DNA from: an uncultured Eggerthellaceae bacterium
GTDB lineage: Bacteria > Actinomycetota > Coriobacteriia > Coriobacteriales > Eggerthellaceae
Assembly (NCBI GenBank): GCA_946626265.1
Contig: CAMOUE010000102.1
Location: forward strand, 1-8,108
Length of the DNA: 8,108 nt
Reading direction: 5' to 3'
A program made the position numbers and the translations under genes. Positions 1-6,469 of the stretch are shown piece after piece. Within the stretch, counting starts at the first letter, position 1, and each line of letters begins with the position of its first letter. The notes under the pieces are model-generated. The model worked only from the letters and a program-made list of their open reading frames with translations, was not told where the DNA came from and made no database searches.

Positions 1-1
1 G

Positions 2-1021
2 GTGCCGAACGCCGCCACGGACGTCTCGCACGTCGGCGACACCCCGTCCTCCGTGCACATCAGTGCGAACGGGCAAGACGGAGACGACGTCGACATCGTG
101 ATCAACGACTTCGACGAGAAGCTCAGTTTCGATGACGGCGAAGGAACCCAGATCGAGATCAACGGTGCGCCTGCGGCCGTAACCGGGCTGGGGGCGATCG
201 TGGCTTCGTCGATCTTCTTCCTCGCGTTCCTCGTCATCCTCGCCGTCGTGCTCGCGTTCACGGCGTTCGTCCTGAACCCGCTCGAAGTGGGCGCGCAGAG
301 GTTCATGCTGCGCAACCTCAACCAGCCCGCCGAGGTCAAGGAAGTGCCCTACGCATTCGACACCAATTACCGCGAAACCGTGAAGGGCATGTTCATCCGC
401 GACATGTGCATCCTCGGCTGGAGCTTGCTGTTCATCATCCCCGGCATCGTCAAGTCATACGAATACCGCATGATGCCCTACCTGTACGCCGACGACCCGA
501 CCATGACCAAGGAGCGCGCGTTCGCCGAAAGCAAGCAGATGATGACGGGCCAGAAGTGGAACGCGTTCGTGCTCGACCTCTCGTTCATCGGCTGGAACAT
601 CCTCTCGGCGCTGACCCTCGGCATCCTGGCGATCTTCTACGTCAACCCGTACCAGGGCCAGACGAACGCCGCCCTGTACGAGAAGCTGCGCTACGGCCTA
701 CCGGCGCCCGCGCCTGTCGCGGCAACGCCGCAAGGTTTCGCTCCCGGCGCCGGCTCCCCGTACGGCCAGCAGGCATACGCGACCGGCAGCCAGCCGCCCG
801 TTCCGCCGTTCGCCGCCGCTGGCGCGCCCGCTCCCGTGTGGGACGACGAGGCGAAAGCGCCCGAAGCGGAAGCCGCGAGCGAGCCTGAGGCCACGAGCGA
901 GCCCGACCCTGCGACCGAGTCCGCAACCGAGCCCATGCCCGCGAGCGAGCCCGAGGCCGCGAGCGAGCCCACGTCCGCGGCGCCCGACGATCCCGTTGCG
1001 CCCGACTCGACGGAAGCGTAG
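2..1021 (+). CDS. DUF975 family integral membrane protein, 5' end cut by window edge
   Basis: The frame is open to the left edge, so the GTG at position 2 is probably not the real start and the N-terminal part (usually including a first membrane segment) is missing. Visible order: a hydrophilic acidic stretch (about residues 20-55), a membrane segment (about 63-90), a segment at about 132-150 reading LLFIIPGIVKSYEYRMMPY, and a segment at about 188-215 containing LDLSFIGWNILSALTLGI followed by FYVNPYQGQTNAALY. The last two blocks are hallmark DUF975 motifs; the family is widespread in Firmicutes and Coriobacteria and has no established biochemical function. After residue 235 comes a Pro/Ala/Gly-rich linker, then an Ala/Ser/Glu/Pro-repeat tail (about 283-339) that typical DUF975 proteins lack and that is probably disordered. 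A terminator-like hairpin follows the stop codon. Family call is firm; role unknown. Confidence 0.85.
   Translation: MPNAATDVSHVGDTPSSVHISANGQDGDDVDIVINDFDEKLSFDDGEGTQIEINGAPAAVTGLGAIVASSIFFLAFLVILAVVLAFTAFVLNPLEVGAQRFMLRNLNQPAEVKEVPYAFDTNYRETVKGMFIRDMCILGWSLLFIIPGIVKSYEYRMMPYLYADDPTMTKERAFAESKQMMTGQKWNAFVLDLSFIGWNILSALTLGILAIFYVNPYQGQTNAALYEKLRYGLPAPAPVAATPQGFAPGAGSPYGQQAYATGSQPPVPPFAAAGAPAPVWDDEAKAPEAEAASEPEATSEPDPATESATEPMPASEPEAASEPTSAAPDDPVAPDSTEA
870..975 (+). repeat. Degenerate GCGAGCGAGCC-type repeats coding a Ser-Glu-Pro tail
   Basis: Imperfect short direct repeats (variants of GCGAGCGAGCCCGAGGCC) encode repeated Ala-Ser-Glu-Pro / Thr-Ser-Glu-Pro units at the C-terminus of the DUF975 protein. 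The unit is in frame, so copy-number change would alter tail length without disrupting the protein. Confidence 0.6.
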
Positions 1022-1035
1022 TATCACTAGCAATC

Positions 1036-1073
1036 GAAAGCCCGCCTGCGGCGCCCGAGCGCCGCAGGCTTTC
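1036..1073 (+). terminator. GC-rich hairpin, probable terminator after the DUF975 gene
   Basis: Arms GAAAGCC + TGCGGCGC and GCGCCGCA + GGCTTTC pair fully except for a 4-nt bulge (CGCC, about 1043-1046), with loop CCGA. It begins 15 nt after the DUF975 stop and ends 25 nt before the response regulator start. The 3' arm ends in CTTTC rather than a long T run, so termination may be partial, allowing some read-through into the two-component genes. Confidence 0.6.
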
Positions 1074-1097
1074 CGCATCCGGGGAGATGGAGCTGCC

Positions 1098-1790
1098 ATG
1101 GCATACAGAATCCTCGTCGCCGACGACGATAAGGACATCCGCAGCGTCCTGCGACTCTACTTGGAAGATGCAGGGTACGAAGTCGCCGAGGCCGCCGACG
1201 GCGCGCAGGCGCTCGCGGCCCTCGAAACCCGGGGAATCGACTTGTGCCTGCTCGACATCATGATGCCCGAGCTCGACGGCTACCAGGTGCTCAAGCTCGT
1301 GCGCGAAACCGACGACGTGCCCATCATCGTCGTGAGCGCCAAGGGACAGGACCCCGAGAAGATCCTGGGACTGAACCTCGGCGCCGACGACTACATGGTC
1401 AAGCCCTTCAACCCGCTCGAAGCCGTCGCGCGCGTCAACACGAACATCCGCCGTGCGAAAGGCGCCCTTCCGCAACAGCGACCGCAACATACGGCGCCCG
1501 TGCTCCGTTGCCGCGACCTCGAGCTCGATCCCGAGGCGTGCGCGCTGTCGCGCGGCGGGAGGCCGATCGAGCTGACTTCGATCGAATACCGCATCATGGC
1601 CCTGTTCATGGAGCACCCCGGGCGCGTCTTCACGAAGCAGCAGATTTACGAATGCGGCTGGGACGAGAGCTACATCGCCGCCGAGAACAGCGTCATGGTC
1701 TGCATCAGCAAGCTGCGCTCGAAACTCGCCGACGACCCGCAGGCCTATATCAGGACCATCCGCGGACTCGGCTACCGGCTCGAGAGGTAA
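1098..1790 (+). CDS. OmpR/PhoB-family (VanR-like) DNA-binding response regulator
   Basis: A 230-residue response regulator. The receiver domain (about residues 3-115) has the acidic pair D9/D10, the phospho-acceptor D53 in LLDIMMPELDG, the switch S80 in VVSAKG and the invariant K102 in DYMVKPFNPLE. The C-terminal winged-helix domain (about 131-230) carries IELTSIEYRIMALFMEHPGRVFTKQQI and ends IRTIRGLGYRLER, typical of OmpR-type trans_reg_C domains. The KPFNPLE-ARV junction resembles the VanR group. ATG 1098 is chosen because GGAG at 1089-1092 sits 5 nt upstream and because the protein then begins at the first receiver strand; longer readings in this frame would run back through the hairpin. 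The sensor kinase follows after 6 bp, so the two are cotranscribed. Regulon and signal cannot be read from sequence. Confidence 0.95.
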   Translation: MAYRILVADDDKDIRSVLRLYLEDAGYEVAEAADGAQALAALETRGIDLCLLDIMMPELDGYQVLKLVRETDDVPIIVVSAKGQDPEKILGLNLGADDYMVKPFNPLEAVARVNTNIRRAKGALPQQRPQHTAPVLRCRDLELDPEACALSRGGRPIELTSIEYRIMALFMEHPGRVFTKQQIYECGWDESYIAAENSVMVCISKLRSKLADDPQAYIRTIRGLGYRLER

Positions 1791-1796
1791 CGCGAT

Positions 1797-2939
1797 ATGG
1801 CGAAGCGGAAAAACGGCGCGCAACCTTCTCCCACCGACGACCTCGCCACCGGATCGGGGAAGAGCAACCTGGCGTTCTACCTCATCAGCCGCTTCATAAT
1901 CGTGCTGCTGATCGTCACGGCGCTCGAGTCGGCGATCGTCTGGCTCGAGAGCATCACGCTCGCGCCCCTGCTGCGCCAACTCGCCACCGCGACCGGCGAC
2001 GCGCAATCGCTCGAGACGACTTCGGTCGTGGCGCTCGTCCAATGGGCCATCTCGCTCGTTTCGGCCATGGCGCAAGCGGACTATGCGCAGGTCGGCACCC
2101 TTGCCAGCCGATCGGCCGCCGTCGTGGTGCTCGTCGTCATGCTCATCGTGCTCGTCGCCCCCGTGCTCGTGGGCGCGATCGCGTTCTCGCGGCTGGTTCT
2201 GCGCAAGGTGCATGACCTCCAGGCGCAACGCGAACGCGAGCTCGAGGAGATCGAACGGCAACGCAACCAGTTCATCACCGACGTCGCGCACGACCTCCGC
2301 ACGCCGGTCATGGCCATCTCGGGCATGGCGCACGCGTTGTCCGACGGGTTGGTGAAAGACGACGCCATGCGGGCCGAATACCTCAGCTCCATCTGCGAAA
2401 AGTCCGACAAGATGAGCGATCTGGTCTCCTCGGTGTTCGACTACACGAAACTCGGAAGCGGCTCGTTTGCCTTGCAGCGGGAGATCGTCGACCTCCCGCA
2501 ACTGCTGTTGCAGGAAGCGGCTGCGGCATATACGGATATCGAGGACGCCGGGATGCACTTCTCGATTCACGTGCCCGAGGACCGCTGCGCAATCGATGCC
2601 GACCCGCTGCAGCTCTCGCGGCTCGTCGCCAACCTGATCGCCAACGCCGTGAAGCACAACGGACCCGGCACCGAGATAGCGCTCATACTGATGCGCCAAG
2701 CCGGCGCAGCCTTTGTCATGCTCGCCGATACCGGCGCGCCCCTACCGCAAGACCCGAACGTCTTGTTCCAGCCGTTCACGCAAGGAGACACCTCGCGCTC
2801 GTCCGCGAAGAGCGGCAGCGGCCTCGGGCTTTCGATCTGCAAGCGCATAGCCGACATGCATGGGTTCTCGCTGTCGGTCGCGCAGCCGTACGGCCGCTTC
2901 ACCAAGGCGTTCGTGCTGCAGTGCGGCATCGTGGATTAG
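1797..2939 (+). CDS. Membrane sensor histidine kinase (VanS-like, partner of the upstream regulator)
   Basis: A 380-residue kinase. Membrane segments lie at about residues 25-50 and 108-131, flanking a roughly 55-residue extracytoplasmic loop with no recognisable domain. After TM2 comes a short charged helical linker (136-158) with no clear HAMP domain. The HisKA H-box is HDLRTP with H165 as the phospho-donor. The ATPase domain has the N-box NLIANAVKHN (279-288), G1 as DTG (311-313), the F-box LFQPF (323-327) and G2 GSGLGLSI (340-347), so it should be catalytically competent. GAGAGG at 1782-1787, inside the end of the regulator gene, is the ribosome binding site (9 nt spacing). It would autophosphorylate and pass phosphate to D53 of the regulator. 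The stop codon overlaps the base of a strong hairpin. Confidence 0.95.
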   Translation: MAKRKNGAQPSPTDDLATGSGKSNLAFYLISRFIIVLLIVTALESAIVWLESITLAPLLRQLATATGDAQSLETTSVVALVQWAISLVSAMAQADYAQVGTLASRSAAVVVLVVMLIVLVAPVLVGAIAFSRLVLRKVHDLQAQRERELEEIERQRNQFITDVAHDLRTPVMAISGMAHALSDGLVKDDAMRAEYLSSICEKSDKMSDLVSSVFDYTKLGSGSFALQREIVDLPQLLLQEAAAAYTDIEDAGMHFSIHVPEDRCAIDADPLQLSRLVANLIANAVKHNGPGTEIALILMRQAGAAFVMLADTGAPLPQDPNVLFQPFTQGDTSRSSAKSGSGLGLSICKRIADMHGFSLSVAQPYGRFTKAFVLQCGIVD

Positions 2940-2973
2940 CCCCGCGACGCCGGCTTGCGCGGCGTCGCGGGCT
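2938..2973. terminator. Strong GC hairpin between convergent kinase and DUF4230 genes
   Basis: CGCGACGCCG (2943-2952) pairs perfectly with CGGCGTCGCG (2960-2969), extended outward by AGCC/GGCT with one C bulge; the loop is 7 nt. The kinase TAG lies within the 5' arm. There is no T tract on either side, so it may act bidirectionally or rely on Rho. Part of the 3' arm (CGTCGCGGGCT) is repeated at 2981-2991. Confidence 0.5.
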
Positions 2974-3010
2974 AGAGCAACGTCGCGGGCTTGCGCTGCG
3001 CGCTGCGCGG

Positions 3011-4027
3011 CTACGCGAATGCGACCTCGAGCGTGTAGCTGTCGTCAACCTGCGCGACTATCGGCTGGTACACGTCGTATACAACCAATAGCGCCGCCTG
3101 ATCCGCGTCGGCAAAGCATTCGTCCGATTCCAGCTCGTTGCGCATCGCGTCCTCGATAGAGCGCTCGAGCAGGTTCTGCTGCTCCTGGGTCAACTTCACG
3201 TCGCCGAACCCCAAGATGGCGTGCTGCGTATCCTCGAATTCGGTTTTCTCCAGGTCCTTCGTGATGTACTGCAGCCGCGCATGCGGAATGCGCACGGTGA
3301 CGGCATGCGCCTGTTCGTCGACGTCGATGGCGTTTTCGTCCACCACGCCCATGTCGACGGTGAACACGCCCGTCCCGAAACTGCGAACGACCTTGGTCTT
3401 CGAGAAGACCGGGATATTCGCCAGCGCTTGCGAGATTTCGCTATCGACCTGGACATCCTGCTCCCACACGACGAGGTCGCGCTTCTGGCGCGCCTCCCCG
3501 AGAATCGCCTCGCCGATCTCGGCTTTGACGTTGCCCATGACGGCGCTTTCGGAAAGTTCGACCGCGACCGTAGGCTCTGGCTGGGGGAAAAGTATCGCCG
3601 AGAGACGCGGCCACGCGATGAACAGCAGCAATGCCACGATAGCTATTGCCGCGACCGCGAAGAACGCGGTTTTCGGAGAGATCTTCAGCTCGCCCTTCTT
3701 CGCGCTTTCGGCAGCCGAGCCCACGACCGCGCCCCCGATGGAGAGCGCCGCAGCCCCGACCTTCTCGATGGCCTCGCGCTGGACGTCGGCGGCGGCTTCG
3801 GCACGTGCGTCCGCCTCGGCCTTGGCCGCGGCAGACTCCTTCTCCCTTGCGAGACGTTCCTCCTCGGCGGCCTGTTCGGCTTCGCGTCGCTGCTCGCGCG
3901 CTTCCGAGGCGGCTTGCTTGTCGGCGGCCCTCTTCTCCTCGACGTCCTTGAGGCGCTTGGCCTGTTCCTCCGACTTCTTGCCGCTCACGCGCTTTCCCGT
4001 GCTGGAAATGTTGACGTCGCCGCTCAT
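3011..4027 (-). CDS. Membrane-anchored DUF4230 protein with long coiled-coil N-terminus
   Basis: About 338 residues. Residues 18-82 are a Lys/Glu/Ala/Arg-rich predicted coiled coil; 121-140 is one hydrophobic membrane segment (AFFAVAAIAIVALLLFIAW); about 160-335 matches my recollection of DUF4230, with VVWEQDVQVDSEI, KVVRSFGTGVFTVDMGVVDE, VTVRIPHARLQYI and LTQEQQNLLERSIEDAMRNEL. The expected topology is N-terminal coiled coil in the cytoplasm and DUF4230 outside. I choose ATG 4027 over ATG 4066 because GGAAGG (4035-4040) lies 7 nt upstream of it, while 4066 has no ribosome site. It is the last gene of the minus-strand cluster, 80 bp after the Sel1-repeat gene; I see no clear terminator in that gap, so cotranscription is likely but not proven. 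DUF4230 function is unknown; the domain call is from pattern memory. Confidence 0.75.
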   Translation of the reverse strand: MSGDVNISSTGKRVSGKKSEEQAKRLKDVEEKRAADKQAASEAREQRREAEQAAEEERLAREKESAAAKAEADARAEAAADVQREAIEKVGAAALSIGGAVVGSAAESAKKGELKISPKTAFFAVAAIAIVALLLFIAWPRLSAILFPQPEPTVAVELSESAVMGNVKAEIGEAILGEARQKRDLVVWEQDVQVDSEISQALANIPVFSKTKVVRSFGTGVFTVDMGVVDENAIDVDEQAHAVTVRIPHARLQYITKDLEKTEFEDTQHAILGFGDVKLTQEQQNLLERSIEDAMRNELESDECFADADQAALLVVYDVYQPIVAQVDDSYTLEVAFA

Positions 4028-4107
4028 GTTAGGGCCTTCCCCGTTCGCCGTATCGCCCGACCGCATCCGAACTCGGCCGGACGACGCGCATTCCTCGAAA
4101 CGATCGC

Positions 4108-4785
4108 CTACATTATGTCATTAAGTTGCAGTTCCTGAGCCGTTCTCTTCACCCCTTTCTCCGCGCCGGAAAGAGCGCGCCGGTAGTACCAGTCGCCGGA
4201 GTTCACGGCAATCTCGAGCCCGGTCGCCGCACGCTTGTACCACTCGTGCGCGCGCTCGAAGCTCTGCTCGCAGCCGAAACCGTTCTCGTAGGCATCTCCT
4301 AGCCGCAAGGCAGCACTTCCCCAGATGACAGGCATGTCGCGTTTGCTCAGCTCGAAAGCACGGCGGTACCACGCGAACGCACGCGTCGCGTCGGGCTCGC
4401 AACCCACGCCGTGCTTGTACATGTCGCCGAGCTTGTAGCAGCCTTCCGCGATGCCCGCTTCGGCAGCTGCCTGGCAGCACTCGAACGCGCGCACCTCGCG
4501 TGGGAACGGATCCGGCCAGTCCGCACCCGCTTCCACGTGACCGATGTCCCCGTAATAGCTTCCTTCGCAACGGTCGTAGCTATAGACGTATCCAAGGCAC
4601 AGATACGCATACGGGTTGCCCTTCCCCGCCGACCGTAAGTACAGGGCCTCGGCCTGACGGAAGCAATCGATGCGCTTGGACCGGTCGGCCGGATCGGAAT
4701 AGCTCATCGCCTCGTCGTACATTCCCCCGCCAAGATCGAGCGCGAAATAGCCGTCCGGATCGTTGCCTGGGTTGTACTTAATCAT
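4108..4785 (-). CDS. Sel1-like / TPR-type repeat protein
   Basis: A 225-residue soluble protein, with no signal peptide or membrane segment, built of Sel1-like helical repeats. Clear units are at about 100-132 (AAAEAGIAEGCYKLGDMYKH-GVG), 133-175 (AFAWYRRAFEL then ALRLGDAYENGFG) and 177-212 (AHEWYKRAATGLEIAVNSGDWYYRRAL), with a diverged first unit at about 44-79 (YLRSAGKGNPYAYLCLGYVY). Such repeats usually scaffold protein-protein contacts. ATG 4785 is chosen because a perfect GGAGG (about 4795-4799) lies 9 nt upstream; a longer frame back to 4869 lies inside the HIRAN gene. The start overlaps the HIRAN stop by 8 bp (ATGATTAA), pointing to translational coupling. It is fairly cysteine-rich for its size (CC at 103-104, GCE in two repeats). 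Partner unknown; presumably other cluster members. Confidence 0.85.
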   Translation of the reverse strand: MIKYNPGNDPDGYFALDLGGGMYDEAMSYSDPADRSKRIDCFRQAEALYLRSAGKGNPYAYLCLGYVYSYDRCEGSYYGDIGHVEAGADWPDPFPREVRAFECCQAAAEAGIAEGCYKLGDMYKHGVGCEPDATRAFAWYRRAFELSKRDMPVIWGSAALRLGDAYENGFGCEQSFERAHEWYKRAATGLEIAVNSGDWYYRRALSGAEKGVKRTAQELQLNDIM

Positions 4786-5299
4786 CGAGATACACCTCCA
4801 TGTGAATCTTGTTCCAGTTGCCGACCTTCTCGTGGTGCGTGACGGTGGCCCCGACGCGCTTGCCCCCATCCATCAGGCGCGCGAGTATTTCGTTCTGATC
4901 GCACGGCACATAGCCCAGGCGCTTGCCGTTCGCAAGCACGCGGATGGCCCAGGTATCGTGGAGATTGCCCGGCTCACGCTCGAACGTGAGCTCCTGCTCG
5001 TCGGCGAGGCCAGCGACTAAATCGTCGATGCCGCGCACATGCGTCGTGCCCGCGATGCGCATGTCGTCCACCAGCACGATGCGGTTCGCGAACGGCGCCG
5101 GAATCGAGAGCGATGCCCCGGACGCCCCGCCGGCATTGGCGAAGCCCAGTCCGACGGGCAGCGTTGCCACAATGGAAGAACCGCTGTTCGAGCCCGCGGT
5201 TGCGTTCGCGCCCACTCCCGGGCTCACGCCCGCGCTTGTGTTCGCGCCCGCCCCCGTGCTCGCGTTCGCGGCCGCGTTCGCATATGCAGTCGATTTCAT
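4778..5299 (-). CDS. Stand-alone HIRAN-domain protein
   Basis: A 173-residue protein. Residues 5-61 are low-complexity Ala/Gly/Asn/Ser. Residues about 73-171 form a HIRAN domain: RIAGTTHVRGIDDL, then the diagnostic LTFEREPGNLHDTWAIRV (104-121), GKRLGYVPCDQNEILARLMDGG (split here around GYVP at 129-132) and a final KIHMEVYL strand. HIRAN was named from HIP116/Rad5; in human HLTF it binds 3' single-stranded DNA ends, and bacterial copies occur alone or with nucleases and helicases. No catalytic domain is visible here, so a DNA-end or damage-sensing adaptor role is inference. ATG 5299 has GGGAGGG 6 nt upstream and lies 1 bp after the stop of the J-domain gene, so the two are coupled. The position often basic after GYVP is Cys here. 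Confidence 0.8.
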   Translation of the reverse strand: MKSTAYANAAANASTGAGANTSAGVSPGVGANATAGSNSGSSIVATLPVGLGFANAGGASGASLSIPAPFANRIVLVDDMRIAGTTHVRGIDDLVAGLADEQELTFEREPGNLHDTWAIRVLANGKRLGYVPCDQNEILARLMDGGKRVGATVTHHEKVGNWNKIHMEVYLDD

Positions 5300-5300
5300 G

Positions 5301-6212
5301 CTACGCCCTCCCTTCGCCCATCAGTTGACGAAAATGCTCATCGTAAGCCGCCTTCGCCCGCTTCTGCTCCTCGGTCTGGCGCTTGAGCTGTTCGACGCGG
5401 TCGCACACCCAATCCGCGTCGGCGAGCAGCTCGCGAAGCGAATACGGCGGCACCGCCTTCAATTGATCGAGGCGGCTTTCCGTAACGCGAAGCTGCGCGG
5501 CGAGCAGCTCGCGCTCGGCCGCGAGCTCCGCAGGCTGCTCACCGCTGAGCTGCACGTCCTCGCGAGCAAGATGCGCCGTCGCGACCTCAACCGACCGAAG
5601 CGTTTCCAAATCGCCGTTCTTGAATGCCGCCTGCACGATCGCGAAGAACCGCATCCCCTCCTCCGCAAGATCCGGCCGCATGTCGGGATGAAGACGTTTC
5701 ACAAGGTCGCGATGGAGTTTCTTGAGCTCACGCGACTCCATCGGCGACAGGGTCCTCGTGCGGGAGCGCTCGTCGAGGCGTGCGAGGTAGTCGTCGACTT
5801 GGAGCTGCAGCTGGACTTCCCAATTTCGCAGTTCCTCGTCGAGCTGCGCGTCGATATCGTCGACGACCTGCTCTTCAAGGCGCTCCCCGCGGTTCTTGCG
5901 CGCTTGCGCCAGCGCAAACCTGCGGCGCGCACGTCGTGCCTCGATCTGGCAACGGAAGAGCTCGTTCTCGTAACAGCCGATTTTCACGGCGTAATCCACC
6001 TCGATTTGCGGGTTGATCTGCAAGGATATCTCGTCTATCTCGAGAAGGCACTCCACGATGCGCGCGCGAGTCTCCTCGATTTCAGCGCAGAGGGCCTTGT
6101 CTTCGGCGCGGAGATTGCGGAGTTCGATGTTGCCCTCTTCGGTTCTCACACGGAGATTGCCGTCGTGAATGCTGAACATGCCTTCTGCTGGCATGGCGAA
6201 ACGCTTGTTCAT
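5301..6212 (-). CDS. Coiled-coil protein with a central J-domain-like HPD segment
   Basis: About 303 residues, hydrophilic and strongly Glu/Arg/Leu-rich. Charged coiled-coil helices occupy about 30-145. Residues about 158-208 look like a divergent J-domain: ESRELKKLHRDLVKRLHPDM with the HPD tripeptide at about 175-177, then FFAIVQAAFKNGDLETL. A second coiled coil (about 228-295) follows. In J-domain proteins HPD stimulates the Hsp70 (DnaK) ATPase, so a specialised co-chaperone or adaptor is inferred; the J segment being central rather than N-terminal, with no Gly/Phe or zinc region, separates it from housekeeping DnaJ. Start is uncertain: ATG 6212 (GAAGG 9 nt upstream) or GTG 6221 (GGGAAGGG 6 nt upstream) differ by three residues. 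It is the first gene of the minus-strand cluster and its end carries the HIRAN ribosome site. Confidence 0.75.
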   Translation of the reverse strand: MNKRFAMPAEGMFSIHDGNLRVRTEEGNIELRNLRAEDKALCAEIEETRARIVECLLEIDEISLQINPQIEVDYAVKIGCYENELFRCQIEARRARRRFALAQARKNRGERLEEQVVDDIDAQLDEELRNWEVQLQLQVDDYLARLDERSRTRTLSPMESRELKKLHRDLVKRLHPDMRPDLAEEGMRFFAIVQAAFKNGDLETLRSVEVATAHLAREDVQLSGEQPAELAAERELLAAQLRVTESRLDQLKAVPPYSLRELLADADWVCDRVEQLKRQTEEQKRAKAAYDEHFRQLMGEGRA

Positions 6213-6325
6213 GATTGCCACCCTTCACCCTTCCCACATTCGCTTTTGCGGGACGATGAGATTGTCTCGCGGAATCACTATGCTGCGTGTACCATACATG
6301 CACCTTCGTTATCGGTTTTTTCGGC

Positions 6326-6350
6326 GTCTTCGGCAGCGATCGGCGAAGAC
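6326..6350. repeat. Perfect 7-bp inverted repeat with 11-nt loop
   Basis: GTCTTCG (6326-6332) and CGAAGAC (6344-6350). A T6 run (about 6316-6321) lies before it on the plus strand, the wrong side for a terminator on either strand, so an operator or leader structure is more likely than a terminator. Confidence 0.4.
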
Positions 6351-6420
6351 AGTCCACCTGGCCCGAGGCAACGTGCCTACATGCGTTTATGCGACAATAG
6401 AACCGCTATTCATGTGGACA

Positions 6421-6468
6421 GTCGGCACCCTTCGGAGGTGGCACGTCGGCACCCTTCGGAGGTGGCAC
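6421..6468 (+). repeat. Perfect 24-bp tandem duplication containing a Shine-Dalgarno
   Basis: Positions 6421-6444 and 6445-6468 are identical; each unit begins GTCGGCACCCTTCGGAGG. The second copy supplies GGAGG (6458-6462), 7 nt before the TTG start of the flavin reductase; the first copy's GGAGG (6434-6438) has no start codon at the matching distance. Within each unit CCT-TCGG-AGG can form a small hairpin covering part of the ribosome site. No divergence between copies points to a recent event. Confidence 0.9.
6458..6462 (+). promoter_or_regulatory. Ribosome binding site deciding the TTG start of the flavin reductase
   Basis: GGAGG lies 7 nt before TTG 6470. No ATG or GTG exists in this frame between the upstream in-frame stop at 6398 and the TTG, and the next ATG codes for residue 38, inside the conserved domain, so the TTG is required. 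Confidence 0.8.
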
Positions 6469-6469
6469 A

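Larger units (their letters stand above)
6222..6469. promoter_or_regulatory. Divergent control region between J-domain cluster and flavin reductase
   Basis: About 250 bp with no credible gene. It must hold the promoters of both flanking transcripts, but I cannot identify a convincing -35/-10 pair on either strand. It holds inverted repeats: GCGGGAC/GTCTCGC (6248-6270, one G-T wobble, in the likely leader of the minus cluster), GTCTTCG/CGAAGAC (6326-6350), AGGCA-ACG-TGCCT (6366-6378) and AATAG-N5-CTATT (6396-6410). TACATGC occurs twice (6295-6301, 6378-6384). The right end is a perfect 24-bp tandem duplication. Confidence 0.5.

Noticed and set aside
642..2699. 685-codon open frame on the minus strand
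   Set aside because: It lies antisense to the DUF975, response regulator and kinase genes, all with clear family motifs; its translation is Arg/His/Asp-rich with no recognisable domain, as expected of a GC-rich shadow frame.
2963..3010. GC-rich repeats (CGTCGCGGGCT twice, then GCGCTGCGCGCTGCGC) as a mobile-element end
   Set aside because: No matching terminal repeat, target duplication or transposase elsewhere in the window; best explained by the convergent terminator region.
4028..4066. Upstream ATG 4066 for the DUF4230 protein
   Set aside because: No ribosome site before it, whereas ATG 4027 has GGAAGG at 7 nt and starts at a plausible N-terminus.
3138..4138. Two long plus-strand open frames (3138-4124 and 3221-4138)
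   Set aside because: Antisense to the DUF4230 gene, whose membrane segment and domain are clear; the plus-strand translations are low-complexity Ser/Ala or Arg/Leu-rich.
4786..4869. Longer start (4869) for the Sel1-repeat protein
   Set aside because: The extension lies inside the HIRAN coding region and reads as Arg/Thr/Ser shadow sequence; ATG 4785 has a perfect GGAGG.
6421..6468. CRISPR-like repeat
   Set aside because: Two abutting copies without spacers, overlapping a ribosome binding site; a simple tandem duplication.
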